From assembly GCA_003175915.1 (NCBI GenBank), contig PSRH01000127.1, forward strand, positions 1-6,513: a stretch of 6,513 nucleotides of DNA. The letters are read 5' to 3'. The translations under genes were made by a program, and so were the position numbers. Under the pieces are notes generated by a model. That model did not search any database, had not been told where the DNA came from, and saw nothing but the letters and a program-made list of their open reading frames with translations. Position 1 is the first letter of the stretch. Every line of letters begins with the position of its first letter. Shown one piece after another: positions 1-6,223 of this stretch. Source of the DNA: Candidatus Melainabacteria bacterium (lineage in GTDB: Bacteria > Cyanobacteriota > Vampirovibrionia > Obscuribacterales > Obscuribacteraceae).

Positions 1-30
1 GCATTACGTGAAGGACTGGCTGAAGCGTAA
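1..30 (+). CDS. Probable 3' end of an upstream gene (partial)
   Basis: Reading frame 1 encodes ALREGLAEA and then two tandem stops (TAA TGA). A strong intrinsic terminator begins about 43 bases later, which is the arrangement expected at the end of a + strand gene that starts outside the window. The alternative is frame 2, which stays open to a TAG at 134-136 and would encode about 44 residues (HYVKDWLKR... to ...GVIYQS). That frame runs straight through the terminator hairpin, so I favour the short reading. The product cannot be identified from nine residues. Confidence 0.35.
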   Translation, partial: ALREGLAEA

Positions 31-73
31 TGAGATACTGAGTCCACTTCGCAAGGGACAGTCAGGCAGTAGC

Positions 74-116
74 AAAAGCACCATCGCAGATTTACTCTGG
101 ATGGTGTTTTTGTTTG
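74..116. terminator. Strong intrinsic terminator, probably bidirectional
   Basis: The left arm 74-85 (AAAAGCACCATC) pairs with 100-111 (GATGGTGTTTTT) with a single G-T wobble. The stem continues inward as 87-90 (CAGA) with 96-99 (TCTG) across one bulged G at 86, leaving a five-base loop TTTAC. On the + strand the stem runs into TTTTTGTTT, a good uridine tract that would end the gene entering from the left edge. On the - strand it ends in CTTTTGCT, so it could also stop transcripts of the AI-2E family gene, whose stop codon is about 85 bases away. Bases 117-195 show nothing else clear. Confidence 0.8.
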
Positions 117-195
117 GCGTGATTTATCAGAGCTAGCTCGCTAAAGAGCAAGACAACCAGTCAACTCTACCGAGCAACTTGCTGATCAAGCACTT

Positions 196-1386
196 CTAGG
201 TGTGGTCCGGCTGGGGTAGCTCCTTAACCTCAGCTTCGCCAATTGCTAGTTGTTTTTGCTCGATTTGTGATCCAGTTTTGAAAGAAGATGCCTGGCCCGT
301 GGCTGTGGCTATAGTAGCTTCCCCAGCGTCCAAAACTGCCTTTTCGGCTGGATGCGCTTGATATATATGCAGGTGATTCAAGGCTACATTGATTACACAG
401 GCAACGGGCAAAGCAAAAATAATGCCAAGCATTCCATCTAATTTCGCACCAATCATGATGGCAATGAAAATAGTGACTGGATGTAGCCCGATGACGTTGC
501 CAATGTATCGCGGCGCCACAATGTTGTCCTTCAGCCACTGCAAACCTTGAAAAACAACGAAGATGATCAGTAGTTGAGTCGGGATATTCAGGTGCACATT
601 GTCCATGCCGTGAATGCCGACAGCAATCATGGCCGGAATGAATCCAATCGGTGGCCCGATCACCGGTATGATTTCCCAAACGCCAAGAATCAAACCTAAA
701 AGCAAAGCATAGTGAACACCAAATAAAGAGAAGACGATGACCATAAACAATCCGAAACCTAGCCCAAGTACGATCTGGCCCCTAAAGAAAGACTGCAGGC
801 TCTTATCTATTTCTAGAGTCAATCCCTTGAGCCATTGCTCGTGTCGCTTCGGAAATAGTTTGATTATGGACGACTGCATGCGATTGCCATCCAATAGAAA
901 GTAGAAGGAAACCACGAAAATGCTCAGGCCATACATGAGCAAAGCCATCGTCGACACAGCCATGTCGCTCATTCGGGTGAACAATGTTCCTGCTTCAATC
1001 TTTGGTATATTGGCGAATATTCCGTTAATCACGTCAATAGCCTTTAGCTCGACCTGGGCAGAGTGCAGCCGTTTTTCAATTGGCAACATCGCTTTGGTCA
1101 GGTTGTCCAGCAACTGTGGCAATTGATCGTAAGTTGTCGTGAGAAGCTGTGTAACCTGCGTTGTCACTGCGGGAACCAGGATCAATGCACCAATAGCGGT
1201 ACCAACAATTGCGATCGAATAAACCACTATTACCGCCGCTACTCTGGAGCGAAGATATTTGCTCAGCCAGTCAACCAGACCGATAAACATGTACGAGAAC
1301 AACAAGGCGATGCCCAGACATCTCAGAATGTCGGCAAAGAATGCGCATACCTGGAGGACAAGCAAGAGCGCGACGAGGGCCAGCAC
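196..1386 (-). CDS. AI-2E family (PerM/TqsA-like) membrane transporter
   Basis: This is a 396-residue polytopic inner-membrane protein of the AI-2E transporter family (formerly UPF0118). Family marks are the N-terminal hydrophobic pair (residues 2-35 and 48-72), a membrane segment at 145-166, the FRGQ motif at 201-204, the EIIPVIGPPIGFIPAM loop at 238-253, and DNIVAPRYIG followed by GLHPV at 287-304. The last 50 or so residues form a hydrophilic tail rich in Ala, Glu and Gln with no recognised domain. Members include TqsA, linked to autoinducer-2 export, and others reported as Na+/H+ antiporters, so the substrate cannot be read from family membership. No luxS is in view. The start is uncertain: GTG at 1386 has no Shine-Dalgarno site, and the frame is open upstream to a TAG at 1477-1479 without any ATG, GTG or TTG. 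It is divergent from the NrtR-like gene. Confidence 0.9.
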   Translation of the reverse strand: MLALVALLLVLQVCAFFADILRCLGIALLFSYMFIGLVDWLSKYLRSRVAAVIVVYSIAIVGTAIGALILVPAVTTQVTQLLTTTYDQLPQLLDNLTKAMLPIEKRLHSAQVELKAIDVINGIFANIPKIEAGTLFTRMSDMAVSTMALLMYGLSIFVVSFYFLLDGNRMQSSIIKLFPKRHEQWLKGLTLEIDKSLQSFFRGQIVLGLGFGLFMVIVFSLFGVHYALLLGLILGVWEIIPVIGPPIGFIPAMIAVGIHGMDNVHLNIPTQLLIIFVVFQGLQWLKDNIVAPRYIGNVIGLHPVTIFIAIMIGAKLDGMLGIIFALPVACVINVALNHLHIYQAHPAEKAVLDAGEATIATATGQASSFKTGSQIEQKQLAIGEAEVKELPQPDHT

Positions 1387-1455
1387 AAAAACTGTAAGCT
1401 GTCGCTGCGTGGTTGCCAGGCGGTCTGGAGATTCTTTCAGATATACCTGCCTAAT

Positions 1456-1470
1456 TCTGGCTAAGCCAGA
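1456..1470. promoter_or_regulatory. Perfect inverted repeat, candidate operator
   Basis: TCTGGC (1456-1461), TAA, then GCCAGA (1465-1470) form a perfect 6-3-6 inverted repeat. On the - strand it lies 16 bases downstream of a plausible -10 box and 70 bases upstream of the GTG start of the transporter. That is a classical place for a repressor site at the start of the transcript. It could instead act as a small hairpin in the RNA leader. Which protein binds it is unknown; the adjacent NrtR-like regulator is an obvious candidate by position only. Confidence 0.4.
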
Positions 1471-1485
1471 GGGTAACTAAAACTT

Positions 1486-1514
1486 ATTCTCGCCGCTGTA
1501 GTTAGTCTTAGCAA
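1486..1514 (-). promoter_or_regulatory. Candidate promoter for the AI-2E family gene
   Basis: Read on the - strand, TTGCTA (1514-1509) and GAGAAT (1491-1486) each match the sigma-70 consensus at four of six positions and are separated by exactly 17 bases. Transcription would begin near 1479, placing the inverted repeat at about +10 to +24 and giving a leader of about 93 bases before the GTG at 1386. The match is modest and based on spacing and consensus only. Confidence 0.25.
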
Positions 1515-1635
1515 GCAACAAATAGGGTCTTTAAGAACAAGCAGAGCAATACATATGTTTTGATCCAAGTTACCGTCCGTGGTACGTTTGTTTATTTGAA
1601 TAGCAAATACCGCTCGATATTGTCAAGAGACGCTT

Positions 1636-2313
1636 ATGTCCATCGATTCCGTCAGAGTAACCGTCGATACCGTCGCCTTCTCCGTTCAACAGGGGGTGCT
1701 GGAAGTCCTCTTAGTCAAGAGGAAATTTGAACCTTTCAAGTCTTACTGGGCGTTACCGGGTGGTTTTCTCGACGACAAAGATCCCACATTAGATGAGGCA
1801 GCCGCAAGAGAGCTTCTCGAAGAAACCAACGTAGGTAACGTTTACTTGGAGCAGCTTTACTCGTTTGGAGACAAAGGAAGAGATCCGCGCGGTCGCACTG
1901 TAACGATTGCCTATTTGGCTCTTTTGCGCCAGGAAGAGTTCGAGCTCAAAGCCAGTTCGGACGCCAGTGGCGTCGCCTGGTGGCCAGTGAACGAACTGCC
2001 GCCTTTGGCCTTTGACCATCATGAAGTCGTGTCTTACGCACACAAACGCCTCAAATACAAAATCGAATATTCGCCGGCCGCCTTCAGCTTAATTCCTGGG
2101 AAATTCACTCTACGGGACTTGCAACTTGTCTATGAAGCAGTCCTCGGGCGAGCCGTGGACAATAGGAATTTTCGCAAGAAGTTTCTCAATACAGGGGTCT
2201 TGCAGGAATTAGCAGAGACCTCGCAAGAAACATCTTTCCGTCCTGCTCGACTATATTTATTTTCGGAAGTAGATTTTGAACGCCTACCTGACCGTCCGGT
2301 ATTTGTCTTCTAA
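1636..2313 (+). CDS. nrtR: NrtR-like transcriptional regulator: Nudix domain plus winged helix
   Basis: At 225 residues this has the length and two-domain layout of the NrtR family, which represses NAD-synthesis and salvage genes and is released by ADP-ribose. Residues 5-140 form a Nudix domain with the PGGF motif (41-44) and RELLEE (58-63), so Arg58, Glu59, Glu62 and Glu63 of the Nudix box are kept. The box is not canonical: there is one extra residue between Gly43 and Arg58, and Asn65 replaces the usual Gly. Residues 146-225 hold the winged-helix part, including FTLRDLQLVYEAVLG (157-171) and NRNFRKKFLNTGVL (176-189), typical of the NrtR C-terminal domain. The ATG start has AAGAGA five bases upstream. 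No NAD-metabolism gene lies nearby, so the regulon cannot be read from context. It could also be a sugar-responsive Nudix-fold regulator, or retain hydrolase activity. Confidence 0.85.
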   Translation: MSIDSVRVTVDTVAFSVQQGVLEVLLVKRKFEPFKSYWALPGGFLDDKDPTLDEAAARELLEETNVGNVYLEQLYSFGDKGRDPRGRTVTIAYLALLRQEEFELKASSDASGVAWWPVNELPPLAFDHHEVVSYAHKRLKYKIEYSPAAFSLIPGKFTLRDLQLVYEAVLGRAVDNRNFRKKFLNTGVLQELAETSQETSFRPARLYLFSEVDFERLPDRPVFVF

Positions 2314-2325
2314 AGACCGGCTTTT
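2296..2325 (+). terminator. Possible intrinsic terminator overlapping the end of the NrtR-like gene
   Basis: CCGGTATTT (2296-2304) can pair with AAAGACCGG (2312-2320) with one internal mismatch and a seven-base loop, followed by CTTTT (2321-2325). The left arm lies in the last codons and the right arm begins inside the stop codon. The uridine run is short, so termination may be partial. Confidence 0.4.
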
Positions 2326-2344
2326 AACATATGACCTCTTGCTG

Positions 2345-2374
2345 ATGACAATCTCCACGTCTTAATGCGATACT
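2345..2374 (+). promoter_or_regulatory. Candidate promoter for the coiled-coil/HEAT gene pair
   Basis: ATGACA (2345-2350) matches the -35 consensus at five of six bases and GATACT (2369-2374) the -10 at four of six, with 18 bases between them. Transcription would start near 2381, about 33 bases before the ATG at 2414. This fits the ATG better than the TTG at 2387, which would leave almost no leader. Confidence 0.3.
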
Positions 2375-2413
2375 TCCCTGGTCGGATTGCCAAGATTGCC
2401 TAGGAAACCGTCG

Positions 2414-3592
2414 ATGGTCGCCCAGATCCAATGCTTGCCGAGCGCTGCGGCAGAAAATCAAGCACTCTGGCTTAAAGAGCCAGGTGAGATTGACCTGGCT
2501 CGAATTGGTCTTGCAGCCGATCAAAATATAGGTCGACTCTACCCGATTAGTGCCAACACAGTTAGAGCCATTGCCGATGCTATTGGCTTCACGGCAAGGT
2601 TTGATCTCGAAAACGTTAGAACTGCCGTGTTCGAAGTATGCCATCGAGAATCAAACATCGTATTTGCCATGGCTAAGAATACTAAGCCTACCGACGTCGG
2701 TTTACGTTACATGGCAGACCGCTGGCAATTATCGGAGACACCTAAACAGAGAGGGACACAGGCCGCTTCACTAGGTTTGATTTATCAAGCGATGGATTTA
2801 CCTGCTTCGGCTTGGCAAGCCGTTTGTCGTGAACTCGCTCTCCCAAACGATACACCTGACTGCGCTTACATCCGCATTGACTTCAAAAAACTTACTCTCG
2901 TTTTGATTACCGCAAAGGAAAATGAGAAATTACTGCCGCCACAAGCGACCCTTTCCTTCTTTCTGGATGCCAGCGGAAACGCTGTCATTACTCAAAACAA
3001 TCGACCCCATAGCGAGGTTGCCACACCGGAAATGACATCCAATCAAACAATATCGCCGAGCAAAAACGATGTCCAGCAAAACGAATCCATGAATGTGACT
3101 ATCCTGAATGAGCCAGTAGCAAAGTATGCCACCTACTCGCGCAGCGAGGTGGACTTGCTACTTAAGAAACAGGCGGAGAACATCGCTAATAATTTAAACG
3201 CGAAGATCGCCAATCAACAAAAGGCCGTGCAAGCAGAAGCGAAGATCTGGGAACAAAAGATTAGCAAATTAATCGATCAGTTTGAGCTCTCTTGTGAAAA
3301 TGCCCGCAAGCGCATTGAGGATGCTGAAGGCAAGCGCGGCGGTAGCCTTCAAGCAACGGTCGAACAAGCCAATAAACAACTTCTTTCGGAGATCGAGCAA
3401 TTCAAGTCCTACTTGAATAAGCAGGTCATGCCTAACTTGAGATCTCTAGAAGATCGGGTACTCACGATGGTCAATACAAACATTCTCAGTAAAGAGGACA
3501 AACCTGAAAACGATCAGGCCACCACTATGATCGCCTTATTAGCGCTCTTGCTCAGCATCGTCAGCTTGGGATTGGCCTTCTTGAGGCATTGA
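2414..3592 (+). CDS. Tail-anchored coiled-coil protein of unknown function
   Basis: I do not recognise this 392-residue protein. Residues 1 to about 175 look like a globular soluble domain with mixed helix and strand character. Residues 176-235 are polar and low in complexity (rich in Asn, Gln, Ser), likely a flexible linker. From about 236 to 350 there is a long, strongly helical, charged stretch (YSRSEVDLLLKKQAE through EIEQFKSYLNKQ) typical of a coiled coil. Residues 370-389 (MIALLALLLSIVSLGLAFL) form one membrane segment followed by only Arg-His, so the bulk probably faces the cytoplasm as a tail-anchored protein. I chose the ATG at 2414 because AGGA lies eight bases before it; a TTG at 2387 would add nine residues. 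The next gene begins six bases after its stop, so the two are likely an operon. Confidence 0.75.
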   Translation: MVAQIQCLPSAAAENQALWLKEPGEIDLARIGLAADQNIGRLYPISANTVRAIADAIGFTARFDLENVRTAVFEVCHRESNIVFAMAKNTKPTDVGLRYMADRWQLSETPKQRGTQAASLGLIYQAMDLPASAWQAVCRELALPNDTPDCAYIRIDFKKLTLVLITAKENEKLLPPQATLSFFLDASGNAVITQNNRPHSEVATPEMTSNQTISPSKNDVQQNESMNVTILNEPVAKYATYSRSEVDLLLKKQAENIANNLNAKIANQQKAVQAEAKIWEQKISKLIDQFELSCENARKRIEDAEGKRGGSLQATVEQANKQLLSEIEQFKSYLNKQVMPNLRSLEDRVLTMVNTNILSKEDKPENDQATTMIALLALLLSIVSLGLAFLRH

Positions 3593-3598
3593 TTTCCG

Positions 3599-4216
3599 AT
3601 GAGTGTTCGGCTGCTTTTGCCGCTTGTATTGTTACTGTTGCTGGCAGGAGCGGCCCTGGCAGACCCGCTAGTAGATGAATACACAAGAGAACTTGGGGAC
3701 GAAAACAGTCGGGTACGCTGGGACAGCCTGCGGAGCGCCCGCAAATTAGGTGCGGCAGCAGAGCCAATCGTGCCTTTGCTGATTGAGCATCTAAGCAATA
3801 AGATTGATCGCCTGGAGGTAATCATCACTCTCGGAGAACTTGGCACCGTCGCCAAACCTGCACTACCAAAGCTATGTTCGATGTTGGACGAATCATTGAA
3901 AGATCCCAGTCCTTACGATGACAATGCCAGTATGCGGCCAATAATCCTGACTGCCATTGAGAAAATTGGACAGAATTCTGACACAACCACCGTGCTGCGC
4001 AAGGCCCTCAAACACCCCGTCAGCACGGTACGGTACAGGGCTGCTTATGTTCTTGGAGAAGGCGGCAGTGCAGCACAACCGGCTATTGCTGATTTGGAAA
4101 ATCTATCATCAGATCATCAATACGTTGGTCTATTCGTATATGACCATGGTAAAGACGTTGCAGAATCAGCAGCACTTGCTTTGAAAAAACTGAAGGACCA
4201 AGGGGTGCTTAGATAA
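3599..4216 (+). CDS. Exported HEAT-repeat protein
   Basis: The 205-residue product starts with a clear Sec signal peptide: Arg4, a leucine-rich core at 5-15, and a likely cut after ALA at 19-21. There is no lipobox cysteine. The mature part is almost wholly paired helices resembling HEAT or PBS-lyase-like repeats, at about 25-65, 66-99, 108-130, 131-169 and 172-200. The clearest is 139-166, with HPVSTVRYRAAYVLGEGGSAAQ showing the usual V-R-x-x-A-A-x-x-L-G pattern. Such repeats usually form a protein-binding scaffold; no catalytic residues are seen. It begins six bases after the coiled-coil gene, with GAGG 12 bases before the ATG, so it is probably co-transcribed and perhaps translationally coupled. 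The partner and process are unknown. Confidence 0.8.
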   Translation: MSVRLLLPLVLLLLLAGAALADPLVDEYTRELGDENSRVRWDSLRSARKLGAAAEPIVPLLIEHLSNKIDRLEVIITLGELGTVAKPALPKLCSMLDESLKDPSPYDDNASMRPIILTAIEKIGQNSDTTTVLRKALKHPVSTVRYRAAYVLGEGGSAAQPAIADLENLSSDHQYVGLFVYDHGKDVAESAALALKKLKDQGVLR

Positions 4217-4228
4217 AAGCCCGATAGT

Positions 4229-5551
4229 TTACGCTTCGAGAAAATCAAGATCCTTGGCAAAAGTTTCCTCCATAAGCGCAATTGAGATCAAGGCGCCCAG
4301 GAAACAGAGACCGCCTGTCACCATGGCGCTGGCAACCGGTCCGTAGATTGGTGATAAGGCACTGAACAAGAGGGTGATTGGAATTGCCGAAGCTCTCACC
4401 AGATTTGGTACTAGCGTAGTAGCGGTCGAACGCAAATTGGTCCCGAATTGCTCAGCCGTCGATGTCACTAATACCGACCAGTAGCCGAGGTAAAATCCTA
4501 GAGGCAAGCAGAGAAGCCCATAAAACTGGGGCGGTCCCTTCAGTACCAGAGTCGCAAAGATCAAGGCACCGGTGACAAAAATGAACATAGCAAGTTTTCT
4601 GCTGCGCACCATCTGACTCAAAACGCCGCTCAGCACTTCTCCAGCAGTTTCTCCAAAAGAATAGGACAAAGCAATCGAGGCAACACTTACGACGCAGTTG
4701 CTTCCAGTTAATATCTCCGGGGCAAATGAAACGATTACGCCGATAACGAACCAGAGAGGCACAGCTGCCAACACGCATCGGAGCAAGCGCCAGACTCGCC
4801 GTCTATCTGAAAGCAAAAGGCGAATGCTGCCACGCTCAAGTCTTTCGTTGCTTAAAATCTTGGAAAACAGCGGCGTCTCTCTCATGGACATGCGAGCCAA
4901 TAGTAAGACCAGTCCGGCGACTCCGGCAGTGCCGAAAGCAAGTCGCCACGGCAAAAGACCACCTATGTGGCTGGCCAGAACGGCACCGAAAACTCCCAGT
5001 CCAGCCACAACCGCAGTACCGTAGGCACGATATTGACGGGGAGTGATTTCCGCTGCAATTGTCATGGCAGCACCAACTTCACCGGCCAGACCAACTCCAG
5101 CCAGGAAGCGCAGTGCCCAGTACATGGGCAGATTGGTGACAAAGGCATTTGCGATATTGGCTAGCGAATATAACAAAATGGAGCCGAAAAGCACGGACTT
5201 GCGGCCCTTTTTGTCCCCGAGAATTCCCCAAAGCAAACCTCCGACAATCATTCCGAACATCTGCATATTAAGCAGGAACACGCCCGCTGCCAGCGAGTCC
5301 TGTTTAGTCACCCCAAGGGCTTCTAGACTGGGAAGCCGCACAACCGCAAAGATAACGATGTCATAGACATCAACTAAAAATCCCAATCCGGCTATGACGA
5401 GCATAGTTATGAGTTGGGAAAGCGGCAACTCCAGGCTGGTGGTTTTAGCAGCCTTATCGCTTTTGCTAATTAACTCAACGCTCATCTTGTTGCTCTTGGT
5501 CAACGAATGCGAATCGTAAAAGAGTACAGTATCACTGCCCATTAAGGGCAT
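4229..5551 (-). CDS. MFS transporter (12 membrane helices), substrate unknown
   Basis: This 440-residue inner-membrane permease is probably a proton symporter of the major facilitator superfamily. Helix 1 carries DVYD (61-64), a pattern shared by the aromatic acid:H+ and phosphate:H+ symporter families. The loop between helices 2 and 3 has an intact motif A, GILGDKKGRK (109-118). Helix 4 has RFLAGVGLAGE (148-158), the motif B arginine and glycines. The equivalent of motif A in the C-terminal half (SQMVRSRK, 312-319) has lost the Asp and Gly. AEQFGTNLRSTAT (366-378) is the late-loop signature of sugar and organic-ion porters. The substrate cannot be named. The first ATG (5551) is used, but Met23 at 5485 is also possible since residues 1-45 are hydrophilic; neither has a strong ribosome site. 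It lies 33 bases after the pseudouridine synthase and is probably read from the same transcript. Confidence 0.88.
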   Translation of the reverse strand: MPLMGSDTVLFYDSHSLTKSNKMSVELISKSDKAAKTTSLELPLSQLITMLVIAGLGFLVDVYDIVIFAVVRLPSLEALGVTKQDSLAAGVFLLNMQMFGMIVGGLLWGILGDKKGRKSVLFGSILLYSLANIANAFVTNLPMYWALRFLAGVGLAGEVGAAMTIAAEITPRQYRAYGTAVVAGLGVFGAVLASHIGGLLPWRLAFGTAGVAGLVLLLARMSMRETPLFSKILSNERLERGSIRLLLSDRRRVWRLLRCVLAAVPLWFVIGVIVSFAPEILTGSNCVVSVASIALSYSFGETAGEVLSGVLSQMVRSRKLAMFIFVTGALIFATLVLKGPPQFYGLLCLPLGFYLGYWSVLVTSTAEQFGTNLRSTATTLVPNLVRASAIPITLLFSALSPIYGPVASAMVTGGLCFLGALISIALMEETFAKDLDFLEA

Positions 5552-5584
5552 ACGGTAATCCGCAGAATTCTTGATAATTAACGA

Positions 5585-6223
5585 TCAGCCGCTCACCCGT
5601 TCCAAGGCAAGACAAATTTCATTCATCGAAAGCTTGCGCCACTGCCCGGGGTACAGGTCGAGATCGAATAACTTGAGGTCGCCTATGGCTACTCGCACTA
5701 ACCTCAAAGTCGGATGACCGACGCTGGCTGTCATTTTACGGACTTGGCGGTTTCGCCCCTCAGTCAAAGTTAATTCAATCCAGGCAGTAGGAATATTTTT
5801 TCGAAACCTAATTGGTACTGCCCGTGGTGGCAATACCGGATCTACCTGTAGCAATTTTACTTTGGCCGGAGCGGTCAAACGTCCTTCTACCATTACTCCT
5901 TGGGCTAATTTCTTCAATTCAGCCGAAGCAGGAACGTTTTCAACCTGAGCCAAGTAAACACGCGGATGGGCATGCTCCGGATTCAAGAGGGCTTGGTTCA
6001 AACTCGAGTCGTCAGAGAACAGGAGAAGGCCCTCGCTATCAAAATCAAGACGACCGAGTGGATAAACCGATTTAGGAAGACGGAAATTAGCCAGGGTTTC
6101 CTTGTCACTATCCGCCGGATTAGTGAACTGGCAAAGCACTGCATAGGGCTTGTAGAAAGCTATGTACGTGCAGTCGCTTCGAGCTTCAAATCGATCCTTG
6201 CTGCTAATCGATCGCTTAGTCAC
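5585..6223 (-). CDS. rluE: 23S rRNA pseudouridine synthase, RluE type
   Basis: The 212-residue enzyme belongs to the RsuA/RluB/E/F group, which converts a specific uridine in rRNA to pseudouridine. The N-terminal FYKPYAVLCQFT (23-34), the catalytic GRLDFDSEGLL (57-67, nucleophile Asp60), NIPTAWIELTLTEGRNRQVRKM (143-164) and GHPTLRLVR (169-177) follow the Escherichia coli RluE pattern closely. As in RluE there is no N-terminal S4 domain, which separates it from RsuA, RluB and RluF. In E. coli the target is U2457 of 23S rRNA in the peptidyl-transferase region; the same target here is an inference. The start is GTG with no clear ribosome site. It overlaps the stop of the upstream small membrane-protein gene by eight bases, so translational coupling is likely. 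Confidence 0.9.
   Translation of the reverse strand: MTKRSISSKDRFEARSDCTYIAFYKPYAVLCQFTNPADSDKETLANFRLPKSVYPLGRLDFDSEGLLLFSDDSSLNQALLNPEHAHPRVYLAQVENVPASAELKKLAQGVMVEGRLTAPAKVKLLQVDPVLPPRAVPIRFRKNIPTAWIELTLTEGRNRQVRKMTASVGHPTLRLVRVAIGDLKLFDLDLYPGQWRKLSMNEICLALERVSG

Larger units (their letters stand above)
1387..1635. promoter_or_regulatory. Divergent intergenic region between transporter and Nudix regulator
   Basis: These 249 bases separate the - strand transporter from the + strand NrtR-like gene and must hold the promoters of both. I see a candidate promoter and an inverted repeat for the transporter, listed separately. On the regulator side there is only a weak pair, TTGAAT (1596-1601) and TATTGT (1618-1623) with 16 bases between. 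It would start transcription almost at the Shine-Dalgarno-like AAGAGA (1625-1630), so it is doubtful. No small ORF or RNA gene stands out. Confidence 0.5.

Noticed and set aside
2..136. Open + strand frame encoding about 44 residues into a TAG at 134-136.
   Set aside because: It passes through the whole of a strong terminator hairpin and its uridine tract. The frame 1 reading ends in tandem stops before the hairpin and fits better, though the longer frame cannot be excluded.
230..679. Long - strand open frame of 149 codons inside the AI-2E family gene, and similar long antisense frames in other genes.
   Set aside because: They are out-of-frame shadows with compositions rich in Cys, His, Ser and Arg and no domain sense, overlapping a well-supported gene.
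1571..1584. TACC-GTCCGT-GGTA inverted repeat upstream of the NrtR-like gene as an autoregulatory site.
   Set aside because: The arms are only four bases and do not extend, which is expected by chance in a region of this size.
2385..2400. Tandem direct repeat GATTGCC-AA-GATTGCC before the coiled-coil gene.
   Set aside because: It is seven bases long and occurs only twice, and it is not tied to a promoter or operator layout. It is too little to call a regulatory site.
2550..2640. Possible helix-turn-helix (TVRAIADAIGF) in the N-terminal part of the coiled-coil protein.
   Set aside because: The match is to a few small and hydrophobic positions only, and a membrane-anchored coiled-coil protein gives no further support for DNA binding.
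4198..4257. CCAAGG (4198-4203) and CCTTGG (4252-4257), a possible long-loop hairpin between the convergent genes.
   Set aside because: Only six bases pair, across a loop of 48 bases, with no uridine tract. This is likely by chance.
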